From: a virus
DNA length: 64,000 bases
Strand: one strand, 5' to 3'
IMG/VR virus record: IMGVR_UViG_3300044611_002466
Location: 62,001 to 126,000 of that record
In this document: in pieces, positions 24,934-33,152 of the stretch
Layout of the letters: the number at the start of each line of letters is the position of its first letter
Numbering within the stretch: the first letter of the stretch is position 1
Program-made: the position numbers and the translations under genes
The notes under the pieces: generated by a model
Database searches by the model: none
Told to the model about the DNA's origin: nothing
What the model saw: only the letters and a program-made list of their open reading frames with translations

Positions 24934-25340
24934 TATTCCTCTTCCCCACTGATGTCTGCGAACTCGTTGGGACGGCCCTTCAGGTCTTCGTAAGTGGAGA
25001 CCAGCTCGAGCAGTTGAATGGTTTCTTCGGCGGAGAGCTCGTGCGCCTCACGCCCGGCGAGGAGGTCGGCGATCTCCTGCCTCTTGAGCTCAGTCATGAG
25101 CGGCCAGTTCACCAACATCTTGGTGATGGGCGTTGTGACACTCTCCTGGCCCCGCGGGACGACGTACTTGGTGACGTCGATCTCCTCTACAAGCACGTCG
25201 GGGCCATAGTCGACCTCGGGAGTCGAGATCGCCGTCACCGTCCCGATGACCTTCCCTCCGCAGGTGATGGTGAGTCCCATGAAAGACGCACCGGTTCCCC
25301 AGTCGATGCCCACGTGAAGGGCTTGGTCCCTGCTGCCCAT
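24933..25340 (-). CDS. Unknown 135-residue protein
   Basis: ATG at 25340 (alternative GTG 25352, as the frame stays open). Begins MGSRDQALHVGIDWGTGASF, a phrase weakly like a start of an actin-like or RuvC-like fold (xIDWGTG), but no further motif of either fold is seen. C-terminal half is helical and acidic. Function unknown. Confidence 0.6.
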   Translation of the reverse strand: MGSRDQALHVGIDWGTGASFMGLTITCGGKVIGTVTAISTPEVDYGPDVLVEEIDVTKYVVPRGQESVTTPITKMLVNWPLMTELKRQEIADLLAGREAHELSAEETIQLLELVSTYEDLKGRPNEFADISGEEE

Positions 25341-25344
25341 ATCA

Positions 25345-26004
25345 CTACCCACGGGTTCTACGGGCCTTATTCCACACAGCGAGTTCCTCCTCGTCATCCG
25401 GGTCGTCGACGTCCTCATCGGAAGTGCGTCCGACGAACTCCACGGCCTCCACGAGCTCGTCGAGTCCATCGCCCTCGTTCGTGCGGACCTCGACTTGGCA
25501 GGACTCCCCCGCACCGAGGTCGAGCATCTCCTCCCAGTCGAAGACTTCCGGTCCTTGGCCCTCCTTGAGCTTCAGCTTCAGCGTGACCGCCCAGGAGCGC
25601 AGCTTCGATTCAGGCTTGGCCTCGTGGAAGGGCTTGATCTCTGCACTGCATTCCCCGCAGTACTCGTTCTCACCCTCCATGTGGTGCGACCAGCCGACGA
25701 CCAGCCCCTTCTTGAAGTCCTTCGTCGCGCACAGATGGCAGAGCCCGTCCCCGCCGTCCGCCGGGACCACGTAGAGGTACGGGTAGCCCCCGTGACCGTG
25801 CTGCATCAGGTGGTCGACGTGGAACTCCAGCCCGAGCTCCGCCGCGTAGTCGGTCCAGGCGACGGCGCGCAGAGCATCGAGGGTCTCGTCGTCACGACAC
25901 GCGTAGCCTCGAGACCCCGTGAGGTACTCCACGAGCTCTTCGCGCTCCATCTCGTCGAAGTCGCGGTAGAGCTCCGCGACCTTGTCCTTCTTCACGTCCA
26001 TCAT
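25345..26004 (-). CDS. Unknown protein with a zinc-ribbon
   Basis: 219 residues, ATG at 26004 overlapping the upstream stop. The middle holds CHLCATKDFKKG and, after a WSHHMEGENEY, CGECSAEIKPFH, a four-Cys set as in a zinc ribbon, and the C-terminus is acidic (TSDEDVDDPDDEEEL). Could be a DNA-binding or nuclease-inhibitor type protein; not recognised. Confidence 0.65.
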   Translation of the reverse strand: MMDVKKDKVAELYRDFDEMEREELVEYLTGSRGYACRDDETLDALRAVAWTDYAAELGLEFHVDHLMQHGHGGYPYLYVVPADGGDGLCHLCATKDFKKGLVVGWSHHMEGENEYCGECSAEIKPFHEAKPESKLRSWAVTLKLKLKEGQGPEVFDWEEMLDLGAGESCQVEVRTNEGDGLDELVEAVEFVGRTSDEDVDDPDDEEELAVWNKARRTRG

Positions 26005-26666
26005 GGGGTCTCCGGAAGGCCGAGCAGCTTCTGCCTGCTGGCTTGCAGTAGTAGGACTCCCACGTCCGCGTGGGAGAGGAGTGTGCGCAGGTTGTGGTTC
26101 AGCTCGCGGATCCTCGACTGGAAGTCCCGCAACGCCGCCCACATCTCTTCGGTGTAGGGAAGCTGTACCCGCACGCCCGGCTCGGGCTGGTACGACCCGT
26201 CGTCCACGACACGACGCTGCTCATTGAAGTACGGGCCGGCCTCGACCTCATCGCGCGGCCACTCTCGAATGAACCCCTTACCGTCTCGCACGGCGAACTC
26301 CATCCTCTGGAAGTCCAGGCGGATGTTGTCGCCAGCGGTCTCTGGGTCGGTTGGATCCCATCTCGTCGTCTGCGTGGAGTAGCTGCGCATGGTGTGCTGC
26401 TCGCGTCGCTCCGGAGGCGCGAGCTCGGCTCGGATGATCGGCACCCAGACGAGGTTGAAGACGCGATCGGCGACGGGGCGGATGGCCCTGACAAGGTCGT
26501 CCCTCGTCTTCGCGCGTACCAGCTCGCCCACCTCCGTCTCGGGGATGCGGGCGTAGAACTCTCCCTCCGTCGCGATGTAGATGCCGACGATGTTGCGCGT
26601 GTCGGGGTGCTTCCACTCGTCGAGACGCCACCGCTTCACGAGTTTGTAGCTTGGAATGCTGCTCAT
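26001..26666 (-). CDS. Unknown 221-residue protein
   Basis: ATG at 26666. Begins MSSIPSYKLVKRWRLDEWKH; the central segment FNLVWVPIIRAELAPPERR and a later YFNEQRRVVDDGSYQPEPG are followed by a long helix (REFQ-type) with LRDFQSRIRELNHNLRTLL. No family recognised. Overlaps the next gene by 4 bases. Confidence 0.65.
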   Translation of the reverse strand: MSSIPSYKLVKRWRLDEWKHPDTRNIVGIYIATEGEFYARIPETEVGELVRAKTRDDLVRAIRPVADRVFNLVWVPIIRAELAPPERREQHTMRSYSTQTTRWDPTDPETAGDNIRLDFQRMEFAVRDGKGFIREWPRDEVEAGPYFNEQRRVVDDGSYQPEPGVRVQLPYTEEMWAALRDFQSRIRELNHNLRTLLSHADVGVLLLQASRQKLLGLPETP

Positions 26667-26673
26667 GCCTGAC

Positions 26674-26907
26674 TCACCGGTACTTGTTCGGGTTCTTCAG
26701 AAGGCGCTTCACCGCGCGGGCGACCCGGCGTTTCGCCGTACGGACGTCATCCGCCTGTCCGGCGATCTGTGCCGTACCTCCACCCTGAAAGTCGAGACAC
26801 ACACGCCATTTGTAGGCCCCGAGGGTGTCGGAGAAGTTGATGTGGGAGTAGAACCGTCCCTGGTCGTGATCCTCCCTCCCCACCCACGTGTCTGCAGTCC
26901 ACCTCAT
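26674..26907 (-). CDS. Unknown 77-residue protein
   Basis: ATG at 26907; begins MRWTADTWVGREDHDQGRFY, strongly basic at the C-terminus (TAKRRVARAVKRLLKNPNKY), so a nucleic-acid-binding helix is likely. No family recognised. Confidence 0.6.
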   Translation of the reverse strand: MRWTADTWVGREDHDQGRFYSHINFSDTLGAYKWRVCLDFQGGGTAQIAGQADDVRTAKRRVARAVKRLLKNPNKYR

Positions 26908-27284
26908 GGTTTCGGTCCTTCCTCGAGAATCGCAGGCTTCGTCCAGGTCAGGAACTCGGCGAGCTCATAGATCACCATGTTGTGTCCGTCGACGGTGAAG
27001 CCGCTACCGCAGCCGGTGTACATGAGGCCTGCAGCCATCAGGGTGCCGACCAGGTGGAGGGAGAGTCCCGCCTCGTTGGGCTCGAGGAGGGGCACGTCCG
27101 CCGGCATCCGGAGGCGTGCTATGCAGATCTTCCACGCGTCCCGTCTGGACATGAAGGAGGACTCGACCAAGTGGACGCTGGCGCTCTGGCCTACGCCGAC
27201 GACCACCTCCTTGTCGTCACGGCAGAGCACCAGGATCTGGTGGTCGAGCAGGGCCCGCTTCTTGGGTGGCTCTTGAAGACTCAC
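26904..27284 (-). CDS. Unknown 126-residue protein
   Basis: GTG at 27284 with AGGAACGAG upstream, chosen because an upstream in-frame ATG at 27413 runs through a region that reads better in another frame. Begins MSLQEPPKKRALLDHQILVL; a C-rich segment YTGCGSGFTVDGHN and a helical end. No family recognised. If 27413 is the true start the protein has 43 more residues. Confidence 0.6.
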   Translation of the reverse strand: MSLQEPPKKRALLDHQILVLCRDDKEVVVGVGQSASVHLVESSFMSRRDAWKICIARLRMPADVPLLEPNEAGLSLHLVGTLMAAGLMYTGCGSGFTVDGHNMVIYELAEFLTWTKPAILEEGPKP

Positions 27285-27292
27285 GCTCGTTC

Positions 27293-27413
27293 CTACGCTT
27301 CGGTGTTCGCCCTGGCCGCGATCTTCTGGAAGATCGCAAGCTCGGGGGAAGGTGCGGTCCTTGAGCTCCAGAATGTCCTTGAGCGAGTTCTCTTCCCTGC
27401 GGGTCACGGGCAT
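27293..27413 (-). pseudogene. Short gene with a probable frameshift at a C5 run
   Basis: ATG at 27413 has a good GGAGG six bases upstream and overlaps the TGA of the gene before it. It reads MPVTRREENSLKDILELK then DRTF in one frame; removing one base from the five-C run (plus-strand GGGGG 27344-27348) makes it continue as PELAIFQKIAARANTEA and stop at TAG 27293, just before the next ribosome binding site. As given, the frame either stays open into the next gene or breaks. An assembly error or a decayed gene is likelier than a programmed frameshift. Confidence 0.4.
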
Positions 27414-27640
27414 CCCGAGTCCTCCGATTCGAGGGGAGTGGTGAGCTCTTCCTGCCGAACGACCACCGAGCGCTTCGTCCTATAGACGAGGAACTTGGCA
27501 TCCGGCAGGGTCCCACCTCGTGTGTAGGTGTGTATGTGAGCCCTGTGCCGGCCCACCTCGGCAGGGCAGAATGAGAGGCTGGCGAGCATGCGCTCGTACT
27601 GCGCAGGATCGCCCTCCAAGATGACACGCTGTCGCTTCAT
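27404..27640 (-). CDS. Unknown 78-residue protein
   Basis: ATG at 27640 with GGGAGACAGC upstream. Begins MKRQRVILEGDPAQYERMLA, ends SEDSGCP; a beta-alpha protein with a His/Tyr-rich centre (RAHIHTYTRGGTLP). No family recognised. Confidence 0.6.
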   Translation of the reverse strand: MKRQRVILEGDPAQYERMLASLSFCPAEVGRHRAHIHTYTRGGTLPDAKFLVYRTKRSVVVRQEELTTPLESEDSGCP

Positions 27641-27662
27641 GCTGTCTCCCGCAGACAATGCC

Positions 27663-28172
27663 CTACCCCGCATCTGCGTCGTCGAAGTAGCGGTTGATGC
27701 GGTCACGGAGGTGGGATGGGAATGCCTCTCCTGCCCCCTCGCTGAACCACTTCCACTTCTTGAGGCGGTTCGCCTTCGGGTTGGTGTATTTGATCGCGGC
27801 CAACGCGAACGTCAGGAAGGGGTGCTCGATTTCCGCGCGCCCATACGCCCGCCATATCGCCTGTTCGACGAGCGCATACGGAAGACACCTACGCAGGTAC
27901 TCCGCGCCCTTCGCGGGGTAGCCGAGGCGTGCGCACTGCCGAGCGCGCCGCCGCACGTCCGCTGCGTAGATCAACGCGTTGAGGCGACGCCAGCGGACTT
28001 CCGACTGTCGGTCCGTGGGCCAGTTAGGTCCCATGGCCGTACACGCAGCCACCAGAGCAGTCATCAGCTCAGTTCCGACACCGACCTGCGGCAACCCGCC
28101 CAGGCGCGCAATGTCGGTACCGGTGAGCTCGTCCGCCAGCGCCTCCTCGACCACACGACTGCTTGTGGTCAT
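27663..28172 (-). CDS. Unknown 169-residue helical protein
   Basis: ATG at 28172 with GGAGGGCAA upstream, overlapping the TGA of the gene before. Begins MTTSSRVVEEALADELTGTD and is almost all helix with a basic centre (VRRRARQCARLGYPAK), and a KANRLKKWKWFSEG near the end. Likely DNA- or RNA-binding. No family recognised. Confidence 0.65.
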   Translation of the reverse strand: MTTSSRVVEEALADELTGTDIARLGGLPQVGVGTELMTALVAACTAMGPNWPTDRQSEVRWRRLNALIYAADVRRRARQCARLGYPAKGAEYLRRCLPYALVEQAIWRAYGRAEIEHPFLTFALAAIKYTNPKANRLKKWKWFSEGAGEAFPSHLRDRINRYFDDADAG

Positions 28173-28396
28173 TTGCCCTCCTGTGCCCGGCGAATCGGAT
28201 CGAGTGAGACGCCCCCGAGCTGCAGATGTAGGAACAAGAGCATCTCCTCTGTGATGTTCTTGATGTTGGAGGGAGCGAAGCCCCCCTTGCTCAGCCACCC
28301 CAGCAGGTCCCACACCGCATCCTCGAGGTCGTCCACCTCCATGGGCTTGGCGCGGTAGATCCTGCAAATCCGGTCGACGCAGGCGTTAGGATCCAT
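28169..28396 (-). CDS. Unknown 75-residue protein
   Basis: ATG at 28396; begins MDPNACVDRICRIYRAKPME and continues with a helical core EDAVWDLLGWLSKGG. It overlaps the next gene upstream by 11 bases and the one downstream by 4. No family recognised. Confidence 0.6.
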   Translation of the reverse strand: MDPNACVDRICRIYRAKPMEVDDLEDAVWDLLGWLSKGGFAPSNIKNITEEMLLFLHLQLGGVSLDPIRRAQEGK

Positions 28397-28589
28397 GAGG
28401 TACTTCCAGACCGAGCGCAGTGTACGCCTCGGCGAGTGTCATCTTCGGGGCGAAGGGTTTGCGCTTGGGGAGGTAGTGCGTGTACGCTTCGATCCGCGCA
28501 TCCAGCACGTCTTTTGCGCGGGACTCCTCCGTGATCTCGGGACCGAGGAAGTGGCCGCCAGAGAACACGAGACCGGACGGCCGGATCAC
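28386..28589 (-). CDS. Unknown 67-residue protein
   Basis: ATG at 28589; begins MIRPSGLVFSGGHFLGPE, contains a helical EAYTHYLPKRKPFAPKMTL. Small, alpha/beta; no family recognised. Overlaps both neighbours. Confidence 0.6.
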   Translation of the reverse strand: MIRPSGLVFSGGHFLGPEITEESRAKDVLDARIEAYTHYLPKRKPFAPKMTLAEAYTALGLEVPHGS

Positions 28590-28849
28590 GGGATCTCCAG
28601 CTTCCCATCGTCGGGGAGCTCGCTCGAGTTGACCTTGTGCACCAGCACGTAGGCGTGGTTGATGGAGCTGTCGGTGTCGGGCAGTCGCTCCGGGGGCTCC
28701 TGGTAGGTGCAGCCCTCACCGTAGCGCAAGAGCTGGATGTGCCCGACTCGCGAGGAGTTGAAGTTCTGGTTCTGGTAGACACCCCAGGTCCCGCCGCGTT
28801 CGCGAAGAGTCTTGACGGTCCCGGGGTCGAGTTCGAGAGTGCGACTCAT
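28586..28849 (-). CDS. Unknown 87-residue protein
   Basis: ATG at 28849 with CCGGAG upstream. Begins MSRTLELDPGTVKTLRERGG then a beta-rich middle (WGVYQNQNFNSSRVGHIQL). No family recognised; coupled to both neighbours. Confidence 0.6.
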   Translation of the reverse strand: MSRTLELDPGTVKTLRERGGTWGVYQNQNFNSSRVGHIQLLRYGEGCTYQEPPERLPDTDSSINHAYVLVHKVNSSELPDDGKLEIP

Positions 28850-29055
28850 CGGCAGTTCTCCGGAATGATGACGTTTTCGTACTTCTTGACGGTGTTCACG
28901 AGTTCCTTGGCCACCGCCACGTGAAGCCACTTCAGGTGTTTCACGTTGGCGAGGATCTGCCCGCGATTGGCGCAGAGGTCGTAGACGAGCTCGTCATCTC
29001 GGTCGATGCGGCGCTGGGCGGCCACCAGCACATCGTCCCACGTAGGCGACCTCAT
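28846..29055 (-). CDS. Unknown 69-residue protein
   Basis: ATG at 29055; begins MRSPTWDDVLVAAQRRIDRD, then a helix pair ending YENVIIPENCR. Mostly helical; no family recognised. Confidence 0.6.
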   Translation of the reverse strand: MRSPTWDDVLVAAQRRIDRDDELVYDLCANRGQILANVKHLKWLHVAVAKELVNTVKKYENVIIPENCR

Positions 29056-29420
29056 GACCAGATCAGGGGCTGACCGCCCAGGTCGCTGATGTTGTCCTGG
29101 ATGGCTTGGACGCGAGCGGCGTCGGCCCTCGCCCCCGTGTATGGGCTCGCGTGGCGGGCAGTCACGGCCTTCGCCACGTACTCGAACTTGGCTGGCAGGA
29201 CGTGGGTCGCGCAGAAGTTCCGAGGATCCTCCACCCCGTCCCACTCGACCCAGGTGTCCTTGTTGATGTCGAGCAGCCACGCGCTGCCGTGCTGGGCCTT
29301 CATCGCCCTGATGACAGCGCGGTTGGCATCGTTCAGGTCATCGTCTGCCTCTGGGCTCCCCTGCCGCAGCCAGCTCAGCAAGATGCTGGTGTGCTTGCGA
29401 GCGGCCTCATCCACGGTCAT
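29052..29420 (-). CDS. Unknown 122-residue protein
   Basis: ATG at 29420. Begins MTVDEAARKHTSILLSWLRQ; helical first half, then WLLDINKDTWVEWDGVEDPR and a C-terminal helix. No family recognised; overlaps its neighbour by 4-14 bases. Confidence 0.6.
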   Translation of the reverse strand: MTVDEAARKHTSILLSWLRQGSPEADDDLNDANRAVIRAMKAQHGSAWLLDINKDTWVEWDGVEDPRNFCATHVLPAKFEYVAKAVTARHASPYTGARADAARVQAIQDNISDLGGQPLIWS

Positions 29421-29799
29421 CGGAGCCTCCGGCCTTCGGTGTCGACTTCGGCTTCCGCTTCCCCGTGGTCTTCTTGATCAGGGTGTACCCGAGCTGGCCC
29501 GCCGCTCGTCGGATCAAGTCCACCTGGTCCTCGTGCGAGTGATGTCCTCGATTTCCCCACTGCTCCTGGAAGACCACGGAGGGGTAGTTCCCTCCGATCG
29601 CCAGGAGCGTGATCACGTTCGCGTTCTGGTTGCTGGCGGCCCAGAACCCGTTCGCGTAGCTTCCGAAGCCGTACTCGACTGGGGCGCCCGCTTCAGCTCG
29701 GCTGATCGCCGTCTTGGTCGCGGTCCACCACTTCGCCGGATCGCTGTCGATCTCGGAGAATGCGTCGTTACAGATCACCAGTCCGGTGTTGAATCCCAT
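29407..29799 (-). CDS. Unknown 130-residue protein
   Basis: ATG at 29799 with CGGAGATAGG upstream. Begins MGFNTGLVICNDAFSEID, which with the later FQEQWGNRGHHSHEDQVDLI recalls a phage family where a His-containing loop follows NDAF; function unknown. Lysine-rich C-terminal tail. It opens an operon after the terminator at 29843-29870. Confidence 0.6.
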   Translation of the reverse strand: MGFNTGLVICNDAFSEIDSDPAKWWTATKTAISRAEAGAPVEYGFGSYANGFWAASNQNANVITLLAIGGNYPSVVFQEQWGNRGHHSHEDQVDLIRRAAGQLGYTLIKKTTGKRKPKSTPKAGGSDDRG

Positions 29800-29842
29800 C
29801 ACCTATCTCCGGAGTTGTTGGAAGTGTATCTACAAGCAGACA

Positions 29843-29870
29843 GGCCCCAGCAGTACGAGCTGCTGGGGCC
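29843..29870 (-). terminator. Terminator before the 29799 gene
   Basis: Eleven-base arms GGCCCCAGCAG / CTGCTGGGGCC, six-base loop. On the minus strand it follows the stop of the 29877-30089 gene, and TGTCTGCTTG follows the stem. Confidence 0.8.
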
Positions 29871-29876
29871 CGGGAA

Positions 29877-30089
29877 TCAGCGGACGACGACGCCCAAGGC
29901 AGCGAACTTCTCGCGTTCCTGTCGAGCCTCTTCGCGCAACCTCTCCGCCTCCGCGAGCTTCTTCGCCGCCTGGAGCTCGCACTTGGCGGCGCGCGCTTCC
30001 TGCTCACCGCCGGGCTGGAGGTAGAACCCTGCGTCCATCCGACCGGTCTTGCGAATGGCGGAGGCGGGTACGATCCCGCAGCGAGCCAT
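29877..30089 (-). CDS. Unknown 70-residue protein
   Basis: ATG at 30089. Begins MARCGIVPASAIRKTGRMDA; the second half is a strongly predicted helix (AEAERLREEARQEREKF). No family recognised. The stop TGA is next to a strong terminator. Confidence 0.6.
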   Translation of the reverse strand: MARCGIVPASAIRKTGRMDAGFYLQPGGEQEARAAKCELQAAKKLAEAERLREEARQEREKFAALGVVVR

Positions 30090-30524
30090 TTACTCCCCCA
30101 ACTTGATGGCGACGTTGTACTCGCTCGTGTAGTCGTGCTTGGCACGCCACTCCACCTGGACCTCACTCAGGTCCGATCGGTGGAAGCGCACCTCCCACAT
30201 CTCTGTTGCAGCGGCCTGGATGCCTCCCACGAGCGACGCGTCCACCTCGGCGGGTCCGCCGTTGACGTCGATCATGGCGAAGTCGGCCGCCTGGCGGGCC
30301 TCGTCACAGTGCTGCTGGAAGTGGCGCAGCTCGACGGCATCTCCCCGATAGATGACCCAGCTGAAGGTGTCCGGGAGGCTGGGGAGCGGGAGCTCACACA
30401 GCTGCCGCGCGGTCTCCCTCAGGCCTCTCAGGAACTTGATGTCGTTCTCCGAGATCATGAGGATGTGGCTGATGGCGGTGTCCCCGCCGGACGAGTAGTA
30501 GATGTGCCTCTTCTCGGGACTCAT
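30090..30524 (-). CDS. Unknown 144-residue protein
   Basis: ATG at 30524 overlapping the stop of the next gene upstream. Begins MSPEKRHIYYSSGGDTAISH; mixed alpha/beta with a helical EARQAADFAMIDVNGGP. The C-terminus has RAKHDYTSEYNVAIKLG. No family recognised. Confidence 0.6.
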   Translation of the reverse strand: MSPEKRHIYYSSGGDTAISHILMISENDIKFLRGLRETARQLCELPLPSLPDTFSWVIYRGDAVELRHFQQHCDEARQAADFAMIDVNGGPAEVDASLVGGIQAAATEMWEVRFHRSDLSEVQVEWRAKHDYTSEYNVAIKLGE

Positions 30525-30883
30525 CCGAAGAGCTCCGTACGCTGTGTGCTGAGCGTGGCAGAGATCACCGAGCGGCGCTCGTTGAAGCGCTGAGCCACCT
30601 CCTTCGCGACGGGCCGCAGCCCGGTCGCCTTCCACACCCACACGCAGCTCTCGATGGTCTGCTCGAGCCACCCGTTCTCGCGCACGGCCGGCAGCGCGCC
30701 CCACCTGCTGAGCGCGGCGTGCCACACCGCGACGTCCTCGTGCTCCACCAGCTCGCCCTTCTCGTCCAGGACGAAGTAGACAAGCGGGCCGGCGGGAGCC
30801 GGAGGCGCCTCAGCCTTCGCCTCCTGCCACACCCCCACACGAAACTCGACCTCTTCCCGATACGGAATGTTCACGACGTCCAT
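30521..30883 (-). CDS. Unknown 120-residue protein
   Basis: ATG at 30883, GTGGGGTGC upstream. Begins MDVVNIPYREEVEFRVGVW with an LEQTIESCVWVWKATGLRP middle. No family recognised. A small hairpin (GTAGCG / CGCTAC, 30914-30930) separates it from the previous gene's stop. Confidence 0.6.
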   Translation of the reverse strand: MDVVNIPYREEVEFRVGVWQEAKAEAPPAPAGPLVYFVLDEKGELVEHEDVAVWHAALSRWGALPAVRENGWLEQTIESCVWVWKATGLRPVAKEVAQRFNERRSVISATLSTQRTELFG

Positions 30884-30926
30884 ACAAGCACCCCACGATT
30901 GAGAGTTGATAGCGTAGCGTGCATCG

Positions 30927-31181
30927 CTACTTCCAGCGGTCGATGATGACCTCTGCACGCGAGCCGTCCGGCTTCTTCCCGCTCTCGACGTAGCAGGTGC
31001 CGCTGTTGCCGTAGATACGGCAGTAGACCCGCCGCCATCTCCTTGAGCCCGGGAGCTGCACCATGAGGGTCATCGGGATGCGAGACCCGTACCCGCTCAG
31101 ATTAAACGAAACACCCATCTTCTGCCACCAGAGGAGCTTTTCCTTCCAGCGACAGGGCTTGCCATTCGCAGTAACCTCCAT
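30927..31181 (-). CDS. Unknown 84-residue basic protein
   Basis: ATG at 31181 with GGGAGTGAG upstream. Begins MEVTANGKPCRWKEKLLWW; rich in Arg, Lys and Trp (GSRRWRRVYCRIYGNSG). The 5' end overlaps the 3' end of the next gene upstream by 85 bases in another frame. No family recognised. Confidence 0.6.
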   Translation of the reverse strand: MEVTANGKPCRWKEKLLWWQKMGVSFNLSGYGSRIPMTLMVQLPGSRRWRRVYCRIYGNSGTCYVESGKKPDGSRAEVIIDRWK

Positions 31182-31591
31182 GACTCACTCCCGCGCATAG
31201 TCCTTACATCATTAACGCGCCGGACATGCAGCAGATGAAGCACTCCTGGGCAGCGCGCAGTTGTCGCATACTCGGTGTTCCTGTAGATCAGCCGGAACCG
31301 TATGTCCGGCTCAGCCGCGCGGTACCGTCGGTAGTTGTCCTGAAGCCATCCTCTGTATCCACCGCGCTGACACTGCACGATGAGGAGATCCTCCCATCCA
31401 TGTACGCGTCCGTAGTAGCCCTGGAGGACTCGGTACTTCGCCGAGGGTGGCCAGCCAGATCGATCTTGGGTGCCTGTACGAAGGAACCAGCGCGCACGAC
31501 AGAATACCGTGCGTGCGCGCTTAGTTGCACCGCAGAGGGGCAGCTCCTCCAAGAGCTGCCCCTCGCAATCGCGGAGGTTGGTAGTCGTCAT
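31097..31591 (-). CDS. Unknown 164-residue protein, overlapping the next gene
   Basis: ATG at 31591 overlaps the TGA of the preceding gene. The centre has coding character, with strongly G/C-ending codons and many aromatics (QGYYGRVHGWEDLL, DNYRRYRAAEPDIRF). The N-terminal part (EGQLLEELP) is encoded by a perfect inverted repeat GAGGGGCAGCTC / GAGCTGCCCCTC at about 31536-31565, which could be a terminator instead. The last 28 codons overlap the 30927-31181 gene. Real gene likely; its true start and end are uncertain. Confidence 0.5.
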   Translation of the reverse strand: MTTTNLRDCEGQLLEELPLCGATKRARTVFCRARWFLRTGTQDRSGWPPSAKYRVLQGYYGRVHGWEDLLIVQCQRGGYRGWLQDNYRRYRAAEPDIRFRLIYRNTEYATTARCPGVLHLLHVRRVNDVRTMRGSESWRLLRMASPVAGRKSSSGGRRWVFRLI

Positions 31592-31806
31592 CGTCCGAGT
31601 TCGCCGGTGTAGCAGTACACGCCCACGAGGGTCCACACGTGGTGCGGGCCGAACTCCTCGACCGCCTGCTCGATCGCAGCTTTCTTGGAGCTGGCGAAGA
31701 TCCGGCGCGTGCTCACGACGGGGTTGAACGCCGGAATAGGATCTGTGCGTGACATCGTCACGTCGTACTCCCGGTCGGTACTCCGTCCCCAGACCCTCAT
31801 GCCCAT
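31588..31806 (-). CDS. Unknown 72-residue protein
   Basis: ATG at 31806, overlapping the previous gene's end by 10 bases. Begins MGMRVWGRSTDREYDVTMSR; a helix (AAIEQAVEEFGPHHVW) then a beta strand. No family recognised. Confidence 0.6.
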   Translation of the reverse strand: MGMRVWGRSTDREYDVTMSRTDPIPAFNPVVSTRRIFASSKKAAIEQAVEEFGPHHVWTLVGVYCYTGELGR

Positions 31807-32102
31807 GTCGAGTCCTGCGGGTCGTTCACGTTGGGGACGTTCTCCTGTCCGAAGTAGGCGCGGCAGTCCGCTCGAAGAGCCCGACGAAGTCTACGCGTCT
31901 TCAGCAGGCGCTGGAGGATGCCCGCGTAGTCAGGCCAGTTCTCGGGCCGGGGCTCCTCGTTGAGAGCCATCTCGTCGAACGAAGAGCGCCAGACCGCGAA
32001 CGCGGCCACTTCCTGCCAGTCCTTCTCCTTCATCCAGGAGAGCTCCGGGAAGCATGCGGTGAGGGCGCCGATCTCTTCCGTGGTCAGCGGTTCCGTCGAC
32101 AT
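31797..32102 (-). CDS. Unknown 101-residue protein
   Basis: ATG at 32102 in a TGATG overlap; GGGAGTGG upstream. Begins MSTEPLTTEEIGALTACFPE, helical, ending QENVPNVNDPQDSTWA. No family recognised. Confidence 0.6.
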   Translation of the reverse strand: MSTEPLTTEEIGALTACFPELSWMKEKDWQEVAAFAVWRSSFDEMALNEEPRPENWPDYAGILQRLLKTRRLRRALRADCRAYFGQENVPNVNDPQDSTWA

Positions 32103-33127
32103 CACCACTCCCACTTCGGCAGGTCGTCGCAGGCCTCCGCGTCTCGGTCGAAGTCGATGAGCAAGGCCTTCTCCTCCCTCGCCACCTTCAGGATCGGCCG
32201 GAGCCAGTCCGGCTCACCGGCGAGCTGCTCGTCGGACGGGGTGCCGTCCACGCCCGGCACGAAGACCACCCATCCGCACTCATGCGACACGGCGCGCACG
32301 TCCCCCCAGGGCGGGCTGGCCGAGGGCATGTGAGCGGTGGAGAGGTCCAGCGTCTTCTTGGTCGAGTTGCGCAGAAGAGCCATCTTCGTCCACCCCGCCT
32401 CCATGAGGTACCGGACTTGGCTGGTCGATCCCTCGTTGTTGATGTCAGACGCCTCGACGCTCTTCGCGTCGTGCACAACCTCGTCGAGGTCGTTGAGCTC
32501 GTCGACGGCCGTAGCGAACTGCTCGAACTCCGCCGCCTTCTTGGCACGAGCATGGGCGACGCCTCGAGCGGCCTCGGTACCGGCCTCCTTCGCAGCTTCC
32601 ATGCCGTAGAAGCCCCAGCAGCTCTCGGACATGTCTCCATCGACGACGTAGCCGTACACATCACCGCTGAGGTACTGGTTCCACTCGGCGACATGCGCCT
32701 CGGCGAGCTTCCTCCAGTCGACTTCCGCCTCCGGAATGCCGGAGTACTCGGCCCATTCCTTGCGGGGGATGAGGATCCACCCACAGCGGCTCACGTCCCA
32801 TTGCTGATCGGGGAAGGTAGAGGCCCTCTCGGAGCCCATGAGCGCGAGCACCACACCCCCGTGGATGTAGCTCGCCAGCGGCCAGATGGACCACGTCTTC
32901 TCCCCCTCCGGCTCGGCTGCGCGCTCACGGAGCCACTCTCTGATGTCAGCGCGCGAACGCTTGTCCTTCATCTCCTCAGGACAGACCTCGAGCTCGCGGT
33001 GGAAGTGCATCAGGTAGATCGGTGCGTCGGCGCTGTCTTCCGGATTCGAGGCGTGCTCGTCGATGAAGATCTGCACCAGGATCTCTTCCATCGTGAACGT
33101 CTCCACGGGCTTTGTCTCTCGTCCCAT
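32102..33127 (-). CDS. Unknown 341-residue phage protein with YIHGG motif
   Basis: ATG at 33127 with GGAAGG upstream. Residues about 80-115 (PLASYIHGGVVLALMG, WDVSRCGWILIPRKEWAEYS) match a pattern I recall from unannotated phage proteins with a YDHSGI-like turn followed by a WDSGQVG-like strand. C-terminal third is helical. Role unknown; gene sits directly upstream of the GyrB gene in the reading order 35054 to 31797. Confidence 0.65.
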   Translation of the reverse strand: MGRETKPVETFTMEEILVQIFIDEHASNPEDSADAPIYLMHFHRELEVCPEEMKDKRSRADIREWLRERAAEPEGEKTWSIWPLASYIHGGVVLALMGSERASTFPDQQWDVSRCGWILIPRKEWAEYSGIPEAEVDWRKLAEAHVAEWNQYLSGDVYGYVVDGDMSESCWGFYGMEAAKEAGTEAARGVAHARAKKAAEFEQFATAVDELNDLDEVVHDAKSVEASDINNEGSTSQVRYLMEAGWTKMALLRNSTKKTLDLSTAHMPSASPPWGDVRAVSHECGWVVFVPGVDGTPSDEQLAGEPDWLRPILKVAREEKALLIDFDRDAEACDDLPKWEW

Positions 33128-33152
33128 CGGTCCTTCCATTCGGTGAGGGAGC

